Shown here: positions 1 to 11,331 of the stretch, in pieces
How the letters are laid out: each line of letters opens with the position of its first letter
Numbering within the stretch: position 1 is the stretch's first letter
Assembly (NCBI GenBank): GCA_003342895.1
Contig: PTFA01000274.1
Span: 673,759 to 737,758 of the forward strand
DNA from: Casuarius casuarius
Taxonomy: Eukaryota; Chordata; Aves; Casuariiformes; Casuariidae
Direction of reading: 5' to 3'
DNA length: 64,000 nucleotides
Notes under the pieces: generated by a model
Database searches by the model: none
The model's input: the letters and a program-made list of their open reading frames with translations, nothing else
What the model was told of the DNA's origin: nothing
Translations under genes and position numbers: made by a program

Positions 1-1111
1 AACTACAGCACAAGATGCATGGTACCTGTCTCTGTTAGCAGTGAAATAGGGCTTTTCCCATACGAAGCCACATATTGCAATTCCCACATTACTACATTAC
101 CTACATACAAGACTAGGTCTCACCTAAGCTTTCCTAATCATTCACTATTGGCCATTTATCCATGAGAGGGTGAAGGTCAGAATAGCCCAGCAGCCATTTC
201 TTAGGTCCCTCCTGTGAGGGGGGATTAAAACCGTAATCTGCTGCTGCCGCCTGTTCCTCCAACCAGTTGGCTACAATCCCGTCCCACTAACATAACACCT
301 TCCCTTCATCTGCTTCGCACGCCTATTTTACAGTTGGGAAAGTCACACCAGCAGTATTGAACTGCGTGCCCTTAAGCTCACCAAAGGGAGAGAGAAAGAC
401 AACAGCCGCTATTCTGCAGTGGCTGCTCCTAACTACATTTCTTCCCTCCATCCCTCCTTTTTTGGCTAATCCTTTTCAAAGAATTCTTTATTTATTAATG
501 CCTTAACTAAGATAACACCGTTTATGTAAACATTTAATGAGCTTGTTATGCTCAAAGCAAGGGAGAGTATGCCGAGACCAGGAAATTTTTGGCATCTTCT
601 TTGTATTAAATATTGTGATCCCGAGATTTTGCTATTTCATTTTTGCAAAGCTCATTTTATTCAGCCTTTACTGCTGCATTTGAAAAGGTGCAAGTTGCTA
701 TGGCAATACAAATCTCCATGGCAATGCACCACATAGTAAGACATTATGGTGTCAGTATGGGCTCAGAACACAAAGCACAGACCCTGTGGAATTACTGGAA
801 AAGAGATCTTTTGCTTCTAAACAGATCACAGTATTAATTGGGCTCAGTCTTAAAGATAGGCTAGGAGGAAGATGCAGTCCAAAAACAAGCAGCTGAACAA
901 CAAAATAAGGAAAGAGAGCTAAGGGGAAAAAGAAAAACAGCTGTTAGAGTATGACACCTTTTCTACAGCAAAGCCTGTATTACTCAAGCCTCTTTAAAGT
1001 ACAGTTCCATCTTGAACAGTGAGCTTTCAGTTAACCTTCTCCGTGTTACCCTACGGGCCTTAAAATAACTTTTCCATGAGTTAGTGAGGACAGTCGCTCC
1101 TCACCACTTAC
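1..1111. other. Non-coding stretch, nothing recognised
   Basis: I see no gene, RNA gene or mobile element here. Two small overlapping plus-strand frames at 548-837 have no splice context and no recognisable domain. Composition is ordinary AT-rich vertebrate sequence. Confidence 0.6.
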
Positions 1112-1400
1112 TCTGCAAACCTTTCCCTCTTCCAGGCTCCAGCTTTCTTTCTCCATATACAAGATGCTGCCTTCTTCCTGAAGAAAACTGAGTGACATAA
1201 CTTGTTCTCTTCTCACAGACTTTGCTTCCATCCTGCATCTCTTCTCATCCTCCTCCCCAGCACAGACTGAGGACTCTTCTCCACTGCTCTCCTTTACCTC
1301 CTCAGCGATTCCACACACCCCACCTCCTGATCTGCCTTGCCCCATTCGCATTCTTTTGCTCATTCTCCTCCTTGACTCCTTACACTTGCTTCTCTCACTA
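1090..1400. other. Pyrimidine-rich strand-asymmetric tract
   Basis: The plus strand is dominated by C and T with repeated CTTC, CTCC and TCTC blocks, so the minus strand is purine-rich. This bias produces a Glu/Arg/Gly-rich 105-codon minus frame (1046-1363), which I do not treat as a gene. Such tracts can form triplex DNA or act as splicing-regulatory sequence; here that is inference. Confidence 0.5.
1112..1177 (-). other. Candidate 66-nt exon (unverified)
   Basis: On the minus strand a pyrimidine-rich acceptor ending TTTTCTTCAG is followed by 22 open codons and the strong donor AGA|GTAAGT. Both boundaries are phase 0. The encoded peptide begins EEGSILYMEKESWS and is acidic; I do not recognise it. 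It lies in the purine-biased tract, so an open frame is easy to get by chance, and no neighbouring exon in compatible phase was found. Conservation of the reading frame across birds would be needed to believe it. Confidence 0.13.
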
Positions 1401-2820
1401 GCTAGTACAAATGTATTCTATTCTCTTCATCAAAAAAAACTGAACACGTTTGTTTCTGCAACTAAGGCCTTACCTCCATTTCTTCACTAAATTCATACAG
1501 ATGATTTCATGGTTCCTGCCCTCCCACATCAACTGTCTGTATGGAGAGGAACTGCTCCTGATGTCCTTCCTTTTTCTTGTACATCCTGTCCCTGGAGAAT
1601 CTCAGTCACAAATACAATCTCAGCTACACTGACAGCTTGCAGATATAAGTCTGTTCTTCTGCCTTTTCCCTTAATGAGAACTACACACGCTTTAAAAGTA
1701 AGATCACTTTTAGGGATGAGATTTTCAAAAATGCTCATTGGCTTGGATATAGATTAACAAGTACTTCCTTCCCCTTTACCCATTCCTATGTATAAATTAC
1801 TGACACCTGTTTTAAGTAATTGACTAGTAAGTATTTAATATGCAAAGTAAAATCACCTGTGTCCTGATTCATGATTTATTGATCACCAAGCCCTAGAAAT
1901 ATGGACCTCTTACAAGGTACATTTTGCATGTTTTCATCAATTCTAAATTTCCAGATAATGTCAAAGAAAAAAAAAAGAGGATCTCCTATAAATCACGCAC
2001 AAAATTTAAATAAACCTAAATCTCTTTCCAAAACAGTTTCTCCCCCTAGGCAAGGCCAACATTTATTTGATCAAAGATCCTTTCACTTACCAGGTACTTG
2101 AACAGTATTTGATCACAAATAAAAATAACAGTATATGTACTGTTTTGCTGGAACACACCAAGTCTGCCATTGACTTAAAATGAAAGCCCGTCAGCAGAAA
2201 ATTGTTTTTCCCCCTACAAATGGAAAAATCAGTTGAAATACTGCAGGCAGGAATCAAAGGGATTAACAGAAGTAGCAATACTTAGAAAAAAGATAAAAGA
2301 AAATTCTACACTGAGCGAAGCATTAGTATTTACTTGATGATCTTAATATTAGAAGACAGCAAACCTCTCAAATACTTTAATTAGCAATACCATATTCATG
2401 GCCACTGAAGTCCACTGTAATAATTCTGCTGCTTTGAATTAGGCCAAGATTTCACCTGACAGCACAGTATGGGCTTAATTCTACATACGCTGGAAATAAA
2501 TTGACAAACTTACCCCTTATCAGCTTTCTTTTCTGTATAACAGAACTTGCAATAGCTAGTTGATAGGCAGTAATAAACTCAGCCATAAGACTAGAAAATA
2601 AAACAAGCCTAGATTTGAAGTGATCTCCAGCTTCCCGTACAGACAGTAAGCCTCTATGCAGACTACCTGTTAACTAATTGGAACACATCCTAGTAGCACC
2701 CAGGACAGAACACTCTTGAAGATCACACTACACTACTCACCAGCCTGACCCAGTATGGCAACTGCCATTCTGCTAAGAAACACACTCATTTTGTCCCAGA
2801 GCTTGAGGACTGACTGGCAA
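1378..2820. other. Non-coding stretch, nothing recognised
   Basis: Only short, mutually overlapping open frames occur, for example 1509-1757 plus against 1529-1738 minus. Isolated donor-like sites at about 2090 and 2509 (minus) have no convincing exon behind them. No repeats stand out. Confidence 0.55.
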
Positions 2821-2889
2821 GGGGGTGCCACTAGACTTCAGGGGGATGTTGTTCTACTGGCTATGGGAAAGCGGGGGGTGGGGGGGGGG
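2821..2889 (+). other. G-rich run, G-quadruplex candidate
   Basis: The plus strand carries G runs at 2821-2825, 2841-2845, 2865-2867, 2873-2878 and 2880-2889. The last three are separated by only five and one bases, so 2865-2889 satisfies the usual G3+N1-7 quadruplex pattern. The surrounding sequence is AT-rich, so this is a sharp local anomaly. Function is unknown. Confidence 0.7.
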
Positions 2890-3652
2890 ACAGATGGAAG
2901 AGAAATTCTTGTCAGAGATGCACCAATAGTTTCACCTGCCCTGCTGATTCCAAGCTGCTTCATAGCACAGAACAGCAAAACTACTAAGATATTGCCCTTC
3001 GTACTGACACGCAAGCTCAATATTTACAGAAGTATCATTTAGGCAGTGATACTGTCATTTAGCCTTCCAAGGAGGGATGTTACACAGATACTTCTTATTG
3101 CTTTGCAGGGCACTACTTAGCCATTCATCTAAGTTTCTCTGCTGAATGATCCCCCTAAGCTCAGAGCAAATACCAGCCGAGGCTAACGAGCATTTGCCTA
3201 GAGACAGGTTCAAATGCCTGGACCACTGAATTATTGGAACCTGTGTTATGACTGCAACCAGAGGCCCAATTAGTGCCAATTGTCATGGCAGGTTTTGCCA
3301 CTTGGACAACTGTCTGCTGGGAACTGAGCTGGGACAAAGCTCTTAACAGTCAACTGAAAATCAGGTCCGTGAACTTCATTAAAATCTATTCCTTCAATTC
3401 AGCTTAATTATACTGGCAGTAAGCTTTTGTGGCAGAAAGAATTTAAATCTCACATGCTTATTTCACAAACAGAACAAGGGCAAACATGTATCTAACTGTA
3501 CAGGGATACATGCATGCCCGGAATAACCGACGGGCCTCAAAATTAAATTTAAGTTCAAATTAAATGCTACTGGTCCAGCTTCAGTTCCTATATAATTGAA
3601 CTAGCTCATATATCAGGTTACCCTGATACATTTATTTTCACTGCTAATCTTT
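2890..3652. other. Non-coding stretch, nothing recognised
   Basis: A 74-codon minus frame at 3055-3279 has no supporting splice sites or domain. Nothing else is visible. Confidence 0.55.
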
Positions 3653-3673
3653 AAAAAAAAAAAAAAAAAAAAA
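3653..3673 (+). repeat. Poly-A tract (A21)
   Basis: An uninterrupted run of 21 A. No retroposed body or target-site duplication is evident beside it, so it is called a simple repeat. Confidence 0.95.
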
Positions 3674-3921
3674 TTATTTCTCCTCTTCTTCTAGGTTGAG
3701 CAACTGCACTGCTAAAAAGCAAGCAAGCAAAGTTTCCCTACAGGACACTAGCAAATACTATCTTAGATTTGCCATCTTTCCACGTGAAGTCCACACATGG
3801 GATTTGTCTTCCTTCACACTAATTTTCAGGTGAAATAGGCCCCTAGACATCCAAAATGGGGTATAAACTGTACATATGTTTAAAGTTGTCCTTCTTGTGA
3901 TTATCTGTGTTTTCCTGCAAA

Positions 3922-3937
3922 CCCCCCCCCCCCCCCC
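3922..3937 (+). repeat. Poly-C tract (C16)
   Basis: An uninterrupted run of 16 C (G16 on the minus strand). It is unusual in an AT-rich setting, prone to length variation, and could form a G-quadruplex or i-motif. Confidence 0.95.
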
Positions 3938-5563
3938 AAAAGAAATAAACAGCCCAGGGCCAGGAGTGCAGTTCATGTTCTACAGCAGTTAAGAGGCATA
4001 AGCAACTACGTGTCTGAAGAAAGCAATGGGAAACAAGTACTGGAAATTAATTCAAAAGGAATCAGTGTAAGATTCAGATTCAGTGCCCTTGTTACTTCAC
4101 GGAACTTGTTAGCACATGTATGACAGACTAAGGGGGAATTATTTCCTTACAGACCTCCAAAAATGAACAAAAATTTCCTTACAGAGCAACACCAACATGG
4201 CATTAGAGTCTGCTTCTGTCTCAGCTCTTCCCCTCATAAGCTATTTCATCAACTGAAGTGCACATCAAGATCTGTATTTCAGTCCTCAGCTCTAAGGGTG
4301 CATTTACTGCTTCAACACCATTCAGCTTCTGCTCACAAGTTAAACCAGTTCCTGCTTCCTTATTTTCTATTTCTCCACCTCATGCAGCACGTGTTCTCAA
4401 CTACATTTTTCCCATACTGTTCCCAAAAGGCCTTCCCCATGCATTTGTACAATACAGGAGCTCATTTTGGCCTTCGCCAGAAGAGAGGTAGGTGATTAGT
4501 CACAGCTGGTACTACATTTCACTGCTCTAAAGAAATACCACAGCTTGCATCTACCTTACCAATGAGGGGTAAGGAACCATCTCCTGACAGCAAGTTACTA
4601 CAAAATCAGCTACTGCCACTTTCTCCAGTGATTGACTATTAGATTGCACAAATCACTGGTCTGATTCAGGTTTGACCTAGTACAATCCAATAATCTGCAA
4701 CCCTTCATTCCAAGTTTGCCGCCTTCATTTTATTTCTTTCTAGATGCCTACTGTTACGCTCCTCTCCCTATTAGTTGTACAAACTGTGCTCAGTATTTCA
4801 CATGATGCCTAAATGGGGCCACAGAGTTTACAACTTTTTCTTGAATTCCAAGGGACACTGATTCATTTGAAAGCTTTCAGCACAAACTGCAGCTGTGCCA
4901 GAAGGATGGAAAGTTATAAATACTGAGAGGTTAAAGCTATCCTTCATGTCTAAGTGAGTCAGTCCTTTGATACTTTTTGACACCCCATGCTTTAAATTGT
5001 GAATTTAGAGCTCAAATCCATAGCTGATCCTAATAATAAAACATCATAAGCAAATGGGTGAAACTGAAACGGTGCCATTAAACTTTATTATGCCCTAGGT
5101 GCTTTGCAACTCAAATGGATTTTGACCAAGTGTCACATTTTCAGGACATGTCAAGTATTTATTACACTTTGTCAGTCAGCTTCTGCCAGGTGCCACTTAC
5201 ACACTTCTATGAATAACACATTTATTGCTAGCTGTTCGGCTTCATTTCCATAAACCATTCAGTTAGCCTAATATACTGCAAGTGTCAGAAACTAACACAA
5301 ATACAAATTACAAAGGATTTTTTTTCTTCCCCACAAACCTATAGGTTTTCCTAACTGAAAAACACTTCAAATTCAGAAATCTTTCCACAGCTTAAATCAC
5401 TACATGTCTTAAGAACACATTAGCATGAAAAAGCACATCCAATTTTGATCTAGTAAAAATCAAGCACCCGCTTTACCCCATGGCTTTTGCAAGCAAGTAA
5501 AAGAAGAGAGTAAGTGCAACTACGGTTTAATAGGATAGATAATATTTTCTTGTTTGGTTCTAG
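3938..5563. other. Non-coding stretch, nothing recognised
   Basis: Two overlapping plus frames at 4163-4495 end near a GAG|GTAGGT donor-like site. They read as low-complexity hydrophobic/His-rich translation, and I found no acceptor that makes a convincing exon. Nothing else is seen. Confidence 0.5.
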
Positions 5564-5582
5564 GTTGTTGTATGCTGTAGAG
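5564..5582 (+). other. Candidate 19-nt microexon (unverified)
   Basis: A strong acceptor (TTTTCTTGTTTGGTTCTAG) is followed by only 19 nt and then the strong donor GAG|GTAAGC. Both splice sites are close to consensus. A 19-nt coding microexon would shift frame, so if used it may belong to a non-coding RNA or a poison exon. Tight acceptor/donor pairs also arise by chance at this sequence length. Confidence 0.12.
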
Positions 5583-8410
5583 GTAAGCTGAATGAACCAA
5601 CACAGGTTTCCTGCTATACAGCAGGTAGGTTCTGAAGTTTGTCATCTCGGAGAATGGAGGCCTCCAAATCTATACTGGAGTTGCTTCATAACTTGTGGGT
5701 TTTACTTTAAATGCAAAATTCCAGTTTAAGGAATGTACACATACTATAAAAAGGTAACCAGCACAAGGCTTGACTGACATCCAGGAACCAATTACTTGGT
5801 CCATAAATTGGTTGGTTCTATAAAGTTACCGACAGAATTCAAACCACCAATCAGTTAAGTCACTAGCCCTTGACAAGCTTCACCTGCATGATTTGGTTCA
5901 ATAGTTTTAAGTAGTTGCATGTTTTCTTGTTTCAAAGTCAATTCTTCATTATTTCACTACCCAGGGAATACAAAGCCAGCAACAAATGACTGATAAGTAG
6001 TCCCATGGTAAGCCCAAAGACTTAAAGTCATGGATTTAGCAGCCTTGATCAAGCATAAGGCTCTGAAAGCGTATCAAAGCATGTTTCACATCAGCGTTCT
6101 CAGGTTGATAAACTAAAACTGGTAGGGTATACTGCAACATATTTGATGCACACAAGCCTCTCCACAGACTCCACACAGAGGTAGAAAAATCTCTGCCAAA
6201 GTAAGAACTAACTCCAGTGAGCTCAGAATTGCATGAATGGGAAACAAAGGTGAAATGAGCCCAAACCCTGTAAAGGGCTCAGGCTCTCAGACTGGATTTA
6301 TGAAAAAGTCCAAGTCCTGCCCAAAACTATACCAGACTCTTACATACCTATGCTGCCCAGAGCAATCTGAGCCCCTAGGCTCATCATGTCAGTGGTTAAG
6401 CCAGAAACAGAAAAACAGCAATTCTAGCTCCCATCTTCACACGCACACCCCCAACACTACACTGGAACTTGGAGAAACTTGCTGAAGTACACATTTGATC
6501 ACAAAGTCTAAACGGAACATTTTCAAACAGCTGAACAAAGACTTAAAAAGGTACTAAAGTTTTGCAGCGGTCCTTCTGCATTTGGATAAACTTCACCCTG
6601 GAAATGGAAAGCACTGTTTCCAGTAATCCTCCTTCCCTTCGGCTTTAGAAATAGAGGCACAGAATTATATTCAGTGTAGAAATTTTTTCAAGGAAACATA
6701 GGTACCAATTCTGACCAAAGTGCAATGAGCATAGGACATTATTAAAACTTGCTTTTTCTACAACCTGAAAGATAAGGGAACAAAGGCCTAACTGCACCTC
6801 AAAAAAAACGTTGCCATAGGATAACCACACATGGTCTAACTGCAAACATGCAGAGTCTAATCCTTGGACTCTGAAAACTCCAAGCAATTCTTTATTTGTA
6901 CTGCTTTTTTCTCATCAAATTTATCATGAATATTGCACTCTTAGGCTTATTCTTTCACTGATTCAATACTTACTACTTCTGTCCAAGTTTAAGGCTTTAA
7001 ATCTATTTTACCCACCATTTAAGCCTTCAGTTCCTGGAAAGAGCGCCAAGTTCCAGCACCACACGTTCTAAGGCTGGTCCCAGAAGAGAACATCACTTCA
7101 AAAACCTGTTAAAACAACAAGCTACAACAGTCCCTTACAGCTGGAAAAGCTGCAGTTGCTAGTTGTCTCCCCTTCCAACTTGCTGAGAGCAGCATCCTCT
7201 ACGTAAAAGAGGAAAGAGCTTGTTCCAACAAATTGCAGAGAGGCAACAGATATTTGTGAAATTTACATTTTTATACCAAAGATGACATTTGATAGCAACA
7301 ACCCAAATGCCTTGAAATCCGTCTTTTCAGCACTAACGACTCTTACAGTAATCTTGTGTTGTGACCCTTCATAGGCTCTTTGTAAAGTTGAGGAGACATT
7401 TTTTACTACGTATGTGGCCCATTCTATTAAAGTTATTGCCTAAAATAACCATGTTCCTTCAGTCACCTGGATGAGTTTATCCAAGTTTTCTGACTTTATA
7501 CCCTTTTGGTGGAGAGGTCGCTCGTATGAAAATTTAGTATGCTATATAACTCCCCAGGAAGAGAGATCTTAGAACATCTGCAGATACAAAGCAGAGCTTA
7601 ACACGCCTATAGCTAAAGGTGAGACAAAATTAGAGACCCAAATACTGAGCAGTTTGCATATACATAAGGCTACTAAGTAACTGTTTCTGGGTATTATGCT
7701 TTTTGGTAACTTGGTTATCAGTATCACCAACCAAATGAGCCTTAAGAAAACTATACACAGAGAACAGGTCCCTTATTTAAGTGCAGGTGCAGATTTCTTT
7801 TGGAACTCTGTTCTAGGAGAGGAAAACATAGGAAAATTTTTTTAAAACCTGTTTCCAATCTCAATTCTTCAGCCAATTACTATTCCTATGCAAATTACTG
7901 AAACCACTAAAAATTTCNGCCACAACTCTGGATCCTTGGTGTAGTACACACACACATCCTAAGGGACTATCATTGTCCTAAATCAGTCACAGCTATAATT
8001 AAGCAAAACAAGTAAAGAACTCAGAGAAGGTCAGTGGCAGAAAAATAGAAGAGCTGTGAATTTCTATCTAATGGACAGTAGGGAAATCTGAACTTGAAAT
8101 AGGTCTACTTGAAACATTCCGAATTCCACTGGAGTGGGGGGTGTTGAAAAGCAATTTGGAAGAAGAAAACAAATAGAAAGAACCAAACAAAACTCCAAGC
8201 CTTGACCAAGTTTTGGAATAATTTTAGGGAAAACATAATTAACCTTGAGATTTCAACTGTGATGGGGAATAAGACTGAAAAGGCACAGCTTGGTAAATTC
8301 ATTTTTTGCATCTAGAACTTTCCCATACCTATATCTGATGTTTTGTTTCTTTGCAAACCCCTCACCTGAAATCTCATCAAGGTGGGGTTTTTTATTGATG
8401 GGGGGACGAC
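5583..8410. other. Non-coding stretch, nothing recognised
   Basis: Contains an acceptor/donor pair at 5965-6007 whose interior has stops in all three frames, and small unsupported frames at 6237-6485 (+) and 6645-6887 (-). An octamer-like ATGCAAAT lies near 7888. One ambiguous base is at 7918. Confidence 0.5.
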
Positions 8411-8427
8411 TTTTTTTTTTTTTTTTT
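8411..8427 (+). repeat. Poly-T tract (T17)
   Basis: An uninterrupted T17 run. It supplies the Phe or Lys stretches in the overlapping spurious frames on both strands. Confidence 0.95.
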
Positions 8428-8677
8428 AGGGTAAGAGAATGTGAGCAAACGAAAGGATACACTGAAAACATGCTGAAGGACAGAAAAGCACAGAAGGAAT
8501 GGATGTCAGGGCTAAAGCACCTTCAAGAGAAATTTGTCAAGGACAGAACAAGAAATTTACCAAGAGAGCCTAAAGTAAAGGATAAATAACATGTCAAAAA
8601 CATTATCCAGAACTGTGAAATACATAATGTCAGCAAAAGGCAGATAAGGCAGTGTAACTGAGCCTTTATTAGTGCCG

Positions 8678-9133
8678 CTAGGAAAAACAAGAAATTCCAC
8701 GCTGGAGTGCAACATTATTTTTACATTGACCTTGATAACTCATACTTAAGCTATCAGCAAATCCCATGACAAAGGCCCAACNAGCAAGAGTGCTGTAAGA
8801 AAGCCTAGGCAGCTGGGTGCTAATATATGTATCTGAAGACAGCTTTTCTTCAAACCAATGAATACAGAAAATGGCAAAACACAAGAACAGGGAGAAAAGG
8901 CATATAAGGAAGAGAAAAACAGATGAATAACCCAGAATCAAGTATTTTACTCCTTTTCTCATGCTTGGCACCTCCTCCTCGATCATTCCCATCCGCCCCA
9001 TGCTCAGCAGAACCTTGAGCACTGGAACAGAGAGGAAGGGATGAAATAAAATTACAGCAACCATCTGATGGGCCCTTTCTATTGAACATGACAGAGTAGC
9101 CTCACCCACCGAGCTGAGCTCTTGGCATCTCAA
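8678..9133 (-). other. 151-residue minus open frame, membrane-like segment (unverified)
   Basis: This is one of the longer open frames in the window, with one ambiguous base at 8782. About residues 65-95 form a continuous hydrophobic stretch (core FLFLICLFSLFLCFAIFCI) flanked by charged residues, which would suit a membrane helix. That stretch derives from a T-rich run, so it may be composition only. A good acceptor (CCTTCCTCTCTGTTCCAG) on the minus strand would start an exon at 9021, but I find no matching donor down to about 8700. An overlapping frame (8850-9089) is also open. I do not recognise the protein. A terminal exon or chance are both possible, chance being more likely. Confidence 0.14.
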
Positions 9134-9263
9134 GGCACCAAGCCCTCGAGTTTATCACTAGTCACGTGGGTTCCAATCAAACCTACCAAGGTCAACAGAG
9201 GACTCCTGCCGGGCATGCAGTGTGAGGAGGCCCTCGCAAAACTAGATACACTGCCCTTCAGGT

Positions 9264-9357
9264 TACATTCAGCATCTGGTGCTCTGAGCATGGCCAGGAT
9301 CTCTGGAGGCTACATTCAGCATCTGGTGCTCTGAGCACGGCCAGGATCTCTGGAGGC
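9264..9357 (+). repeat. 47-bp tandem duplication, two copies
   Basis: Copy 1 is 9264-9310 and copy 2 is 9311-9357, abutting directly. They differ at one base only (GAGCATGG against GAGCACGG). The unit starts TACATTCAGCATCTGGTGCT. The near-identity implies a recent duplication. It lies in a locally GC-richer segment (about 9120-9450). Confidence 0.95.
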
Positions 9358-10112
9358 CGTGGGAATGCCGTAATTACAGGGTCTACCAGGGCACTCGGAG
9401 TCCATGCCCCACTGCGCCAGTAGCCTGGCTCTACAGCCTTGACCAAACTTCTCCGTGGCTCCTTCCCCAGTGTTCCTTTATCTGCCTTAATGAATGGGCT
9501 TCCAGATGGGAACCTTCCGCCATTACATTGCTTGTAAAAATGGCCAAGGACAGAAACATAGGCAGTCCGCTTTTGTAACAAAAACAAAATGCATCAATAC
9601 ATGTCCAGTGACACTTCTTTTTTATAGCAGGAGAAAAATAAAATAGTCAAGGTACCATTCGCCTTTAATTTCAGTATCACTTCCACTGTCACACCTCAAA
9701 TTCTTCTCAGCTTAAAACAAATAGTCTTGGACAGAAACCCATGAAACTAAATGTAAACAACCAGCAAGGCTGAGAAACACCTGCACTTCATACATTCTGT
9801 CTTTATTTATTTAGCCTCCAGCTAAAGCCTTTCTTCCAGGGTAAAAATCAAATGGCAGAGTATTCCCCATGGGAGAGAGATTTAAACTCAGCATTTTTTC
9901 TTCTTGCTTTTACAATACAGAACATTGCTTACATTACACAAGCCATTTGTCAGTGTTACTTTTATTGACACCAATTAGTCCTTTATTACATTTCTTGAGA
10001 TTCATTATGTGCAGTAATTAATATACTAGGCTACCATTCAAATCAGCATGTTTAACATTTATGTAGGAGGTGAACACAAAAAAACCCCGCCAACCAAAGC
10101 CACACACAATCC

Positions 10113-10114
<2 letters not shown>
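9358..10114. other. Non-coding stretch, nothing recognised
   Basis: The 109-codon minus frame at 9258-9587 partly consists of the translated 47-bp duplication and has no recognisable domain, so it is not called as a gene. Confidence 0.5.

Positions 10115-10148
<34 letters not shown>
10115..10148 (+). repeat. (AC)17 microsatellite
   Basis: A perfect 34-nt dinucleotide array, preceded by a short CACACACA at about 10101. It is likely polymorphic. Confidence 0.98.
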
Positions 10149-10150
<2 letters not shown>

Positions 10151-10295
10151 CCAGAAAAACACTGCAAGCCCAAATCAGACAGCCAGGTTCTTCCCAGGCA
10201 AAAGAAGAATATGTGATTTGGCACAAAAAAAAGGCTCAAAAATAATTTGCAGATGCAGTTGGCCCACAACCATAGGGTAACGTGAGGTGTGGGGG

Positions 10296-10331
10296 TTTTT
10301 TTGTTTTGTTGTTTGTTTGGTTTTTTTTTTT
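10296..10331 (+). repeat. T-rich low-complexity run
   Basis: T-rich sequence with interspersed single G (TTTTGTTTTGTTGTTTGTTT type) ending in a T11 run, just upstream of the regulatory-looking block at 10335-10440. Confidence 0.9.
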
Positions 10332-10334
10332 AAC

Positions 10335-10440
10335 GTTTTTAGCTAATTACTGATCTCCAAATCAGCTAATGAGATAATTATCTGAAATATTATTATTACA
10401 TGCATATTTTGCTGCTTTTGAAGCAACTCTTGCAAACTGT
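10335..10440. promoter_or_regulatory. Candidate conserved regulatory element, homeodomain motifs
   Basis: A compact block holds AGCTAATTA (10341-10349), a second AGCTAATGA (10364-10372), the perfect 12-bp palindrome AGATAATTATCT (10372-10383), a CTGAT/ATCAG inverted pair (10350-10354, 10361-10365) and ATGCATATTTTGC. TAATTA and TAATGA are the core sites of homeodomain proteins, and this density resembles vertebrate developmental enhancers. No alignment supports it; the call is on motif texture. Confidence 0.3.
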
Positions 10441-11220
10441 TAACTCTCCCTCCATAAACTGGCACCTCTGACTGCTATTCCTCATCCAGCCTTTTGACCC
10501 TGGTCTCACACACCACACGTTTTCATGAATGACTAAGTGTTAATATTCTTCATGAATACAGCACCAAAAGCTTACCGAAATTAAGAGCATTCAAAAAAGC
10601 ATTGACACTTTAATTGTGAGCAGTTTCTAGAATTGCTTAATTACAAACTGGAAATAAGCATAACAGAGCCATTCATACTGTATATTAAAAAGATTTCATT
10701 ACACACAGGCTCTCTCAAGCAATCCAACAGAGTCATTAAAGAACCTCCATAAAGCAATGTTTTCTTAATGGAAGAAGAAATCATTATGTAACAGTTTGTT
10801 GGGTCCCCTTTTTTATTTAAATCTGAAGGCCTTGACACTCTTCTCACTTGAAACTGGTTAAAATCCACACTTCAGGGAGACAGCCCGCTTAGAGTTCGAT
10901 GCAAATTTCAACCAAGTTTTAAGGAGCTGGCTTAGACTTCCCCGTGACAAAACTCCTTTGCCCTCCATGCCTAAAAGGCATTTGTTTCCCCCAACTCTCA
11001 TACGCATTCTCAGTCTTTGTGCTAACTGAACTTTAATACAGAGAGACAACCATTCCACTAATCTGTTAGGGTATTCAGGTACTGCACTGAAAGGAGACAT
11101 ATGAGTATCTAAAGAGTAATGTTTTAAACAATGAACCAAACTACTCACAATACTTCTAAGAGCCAAGTTATACACATCAGAACAAACCCAAAACAGCTGC
11201 TGCATTTGCTCCTTGCACAG

Positions 11221-11331
11221 TTGGTTCAGCTTTCACAGAAACAGCAGGTCACTGACTACCTGCTTGCTTCAGCAGTTTTGCTCTTTCAGGACCTAGCTCA
11301 GTACAACATGGAAGAACGAAGCTACCTGAAG
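11221..11331 (+). CDS. Candidate 111-nt exon (unverified)
   Basis: An acceptor (TTTGCTCCTTGCACAG) is followed by 37 open codons and the donor AAG|GTATTT, with phase 0 at both ends. The peptide contains YLLASAVLLFQDLAQY, predicts an amphipathic helix and ends in a charged segment (MEERSYLK). It looks more like an alpha-solenoid fragment than random translation. The reading frame is open from 11131 to 11388. I cannot name the family. The donor lacks the +5 G, and no neighbouring plus-strand exon was found. Chance remains a serious alternative. Confidence 0.2.

Noticed and set aside
1046..1363. 105-codon Glu/Arg/Gly-rich minus frame
   Set aside because: Explained by the purine-rich strand bias; no domain.
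5965..6007. Strong acceptor (TTATTTCACTACCCAG) and ATG|GTAAGC donor 43 nt apart
   Set aside because: All three frames contain a stop. It serves as a calibration that good splice-site pairs occur by chance in this window.
7040..7075. NRSE/REST half-site-like CCAGCACCACAC
   Set aside because: The second half-site is missing at canonical spacing.
9010..9045. CR1-like GAGCACTGGAACAGAGAGG
   Set aside because: The similarity does not extend to either side; likely coincidence.
9258..9587. 109-codon minus frame
   Set aside because: Part of it is the translated 47-bp duplication; no splice or domain support.
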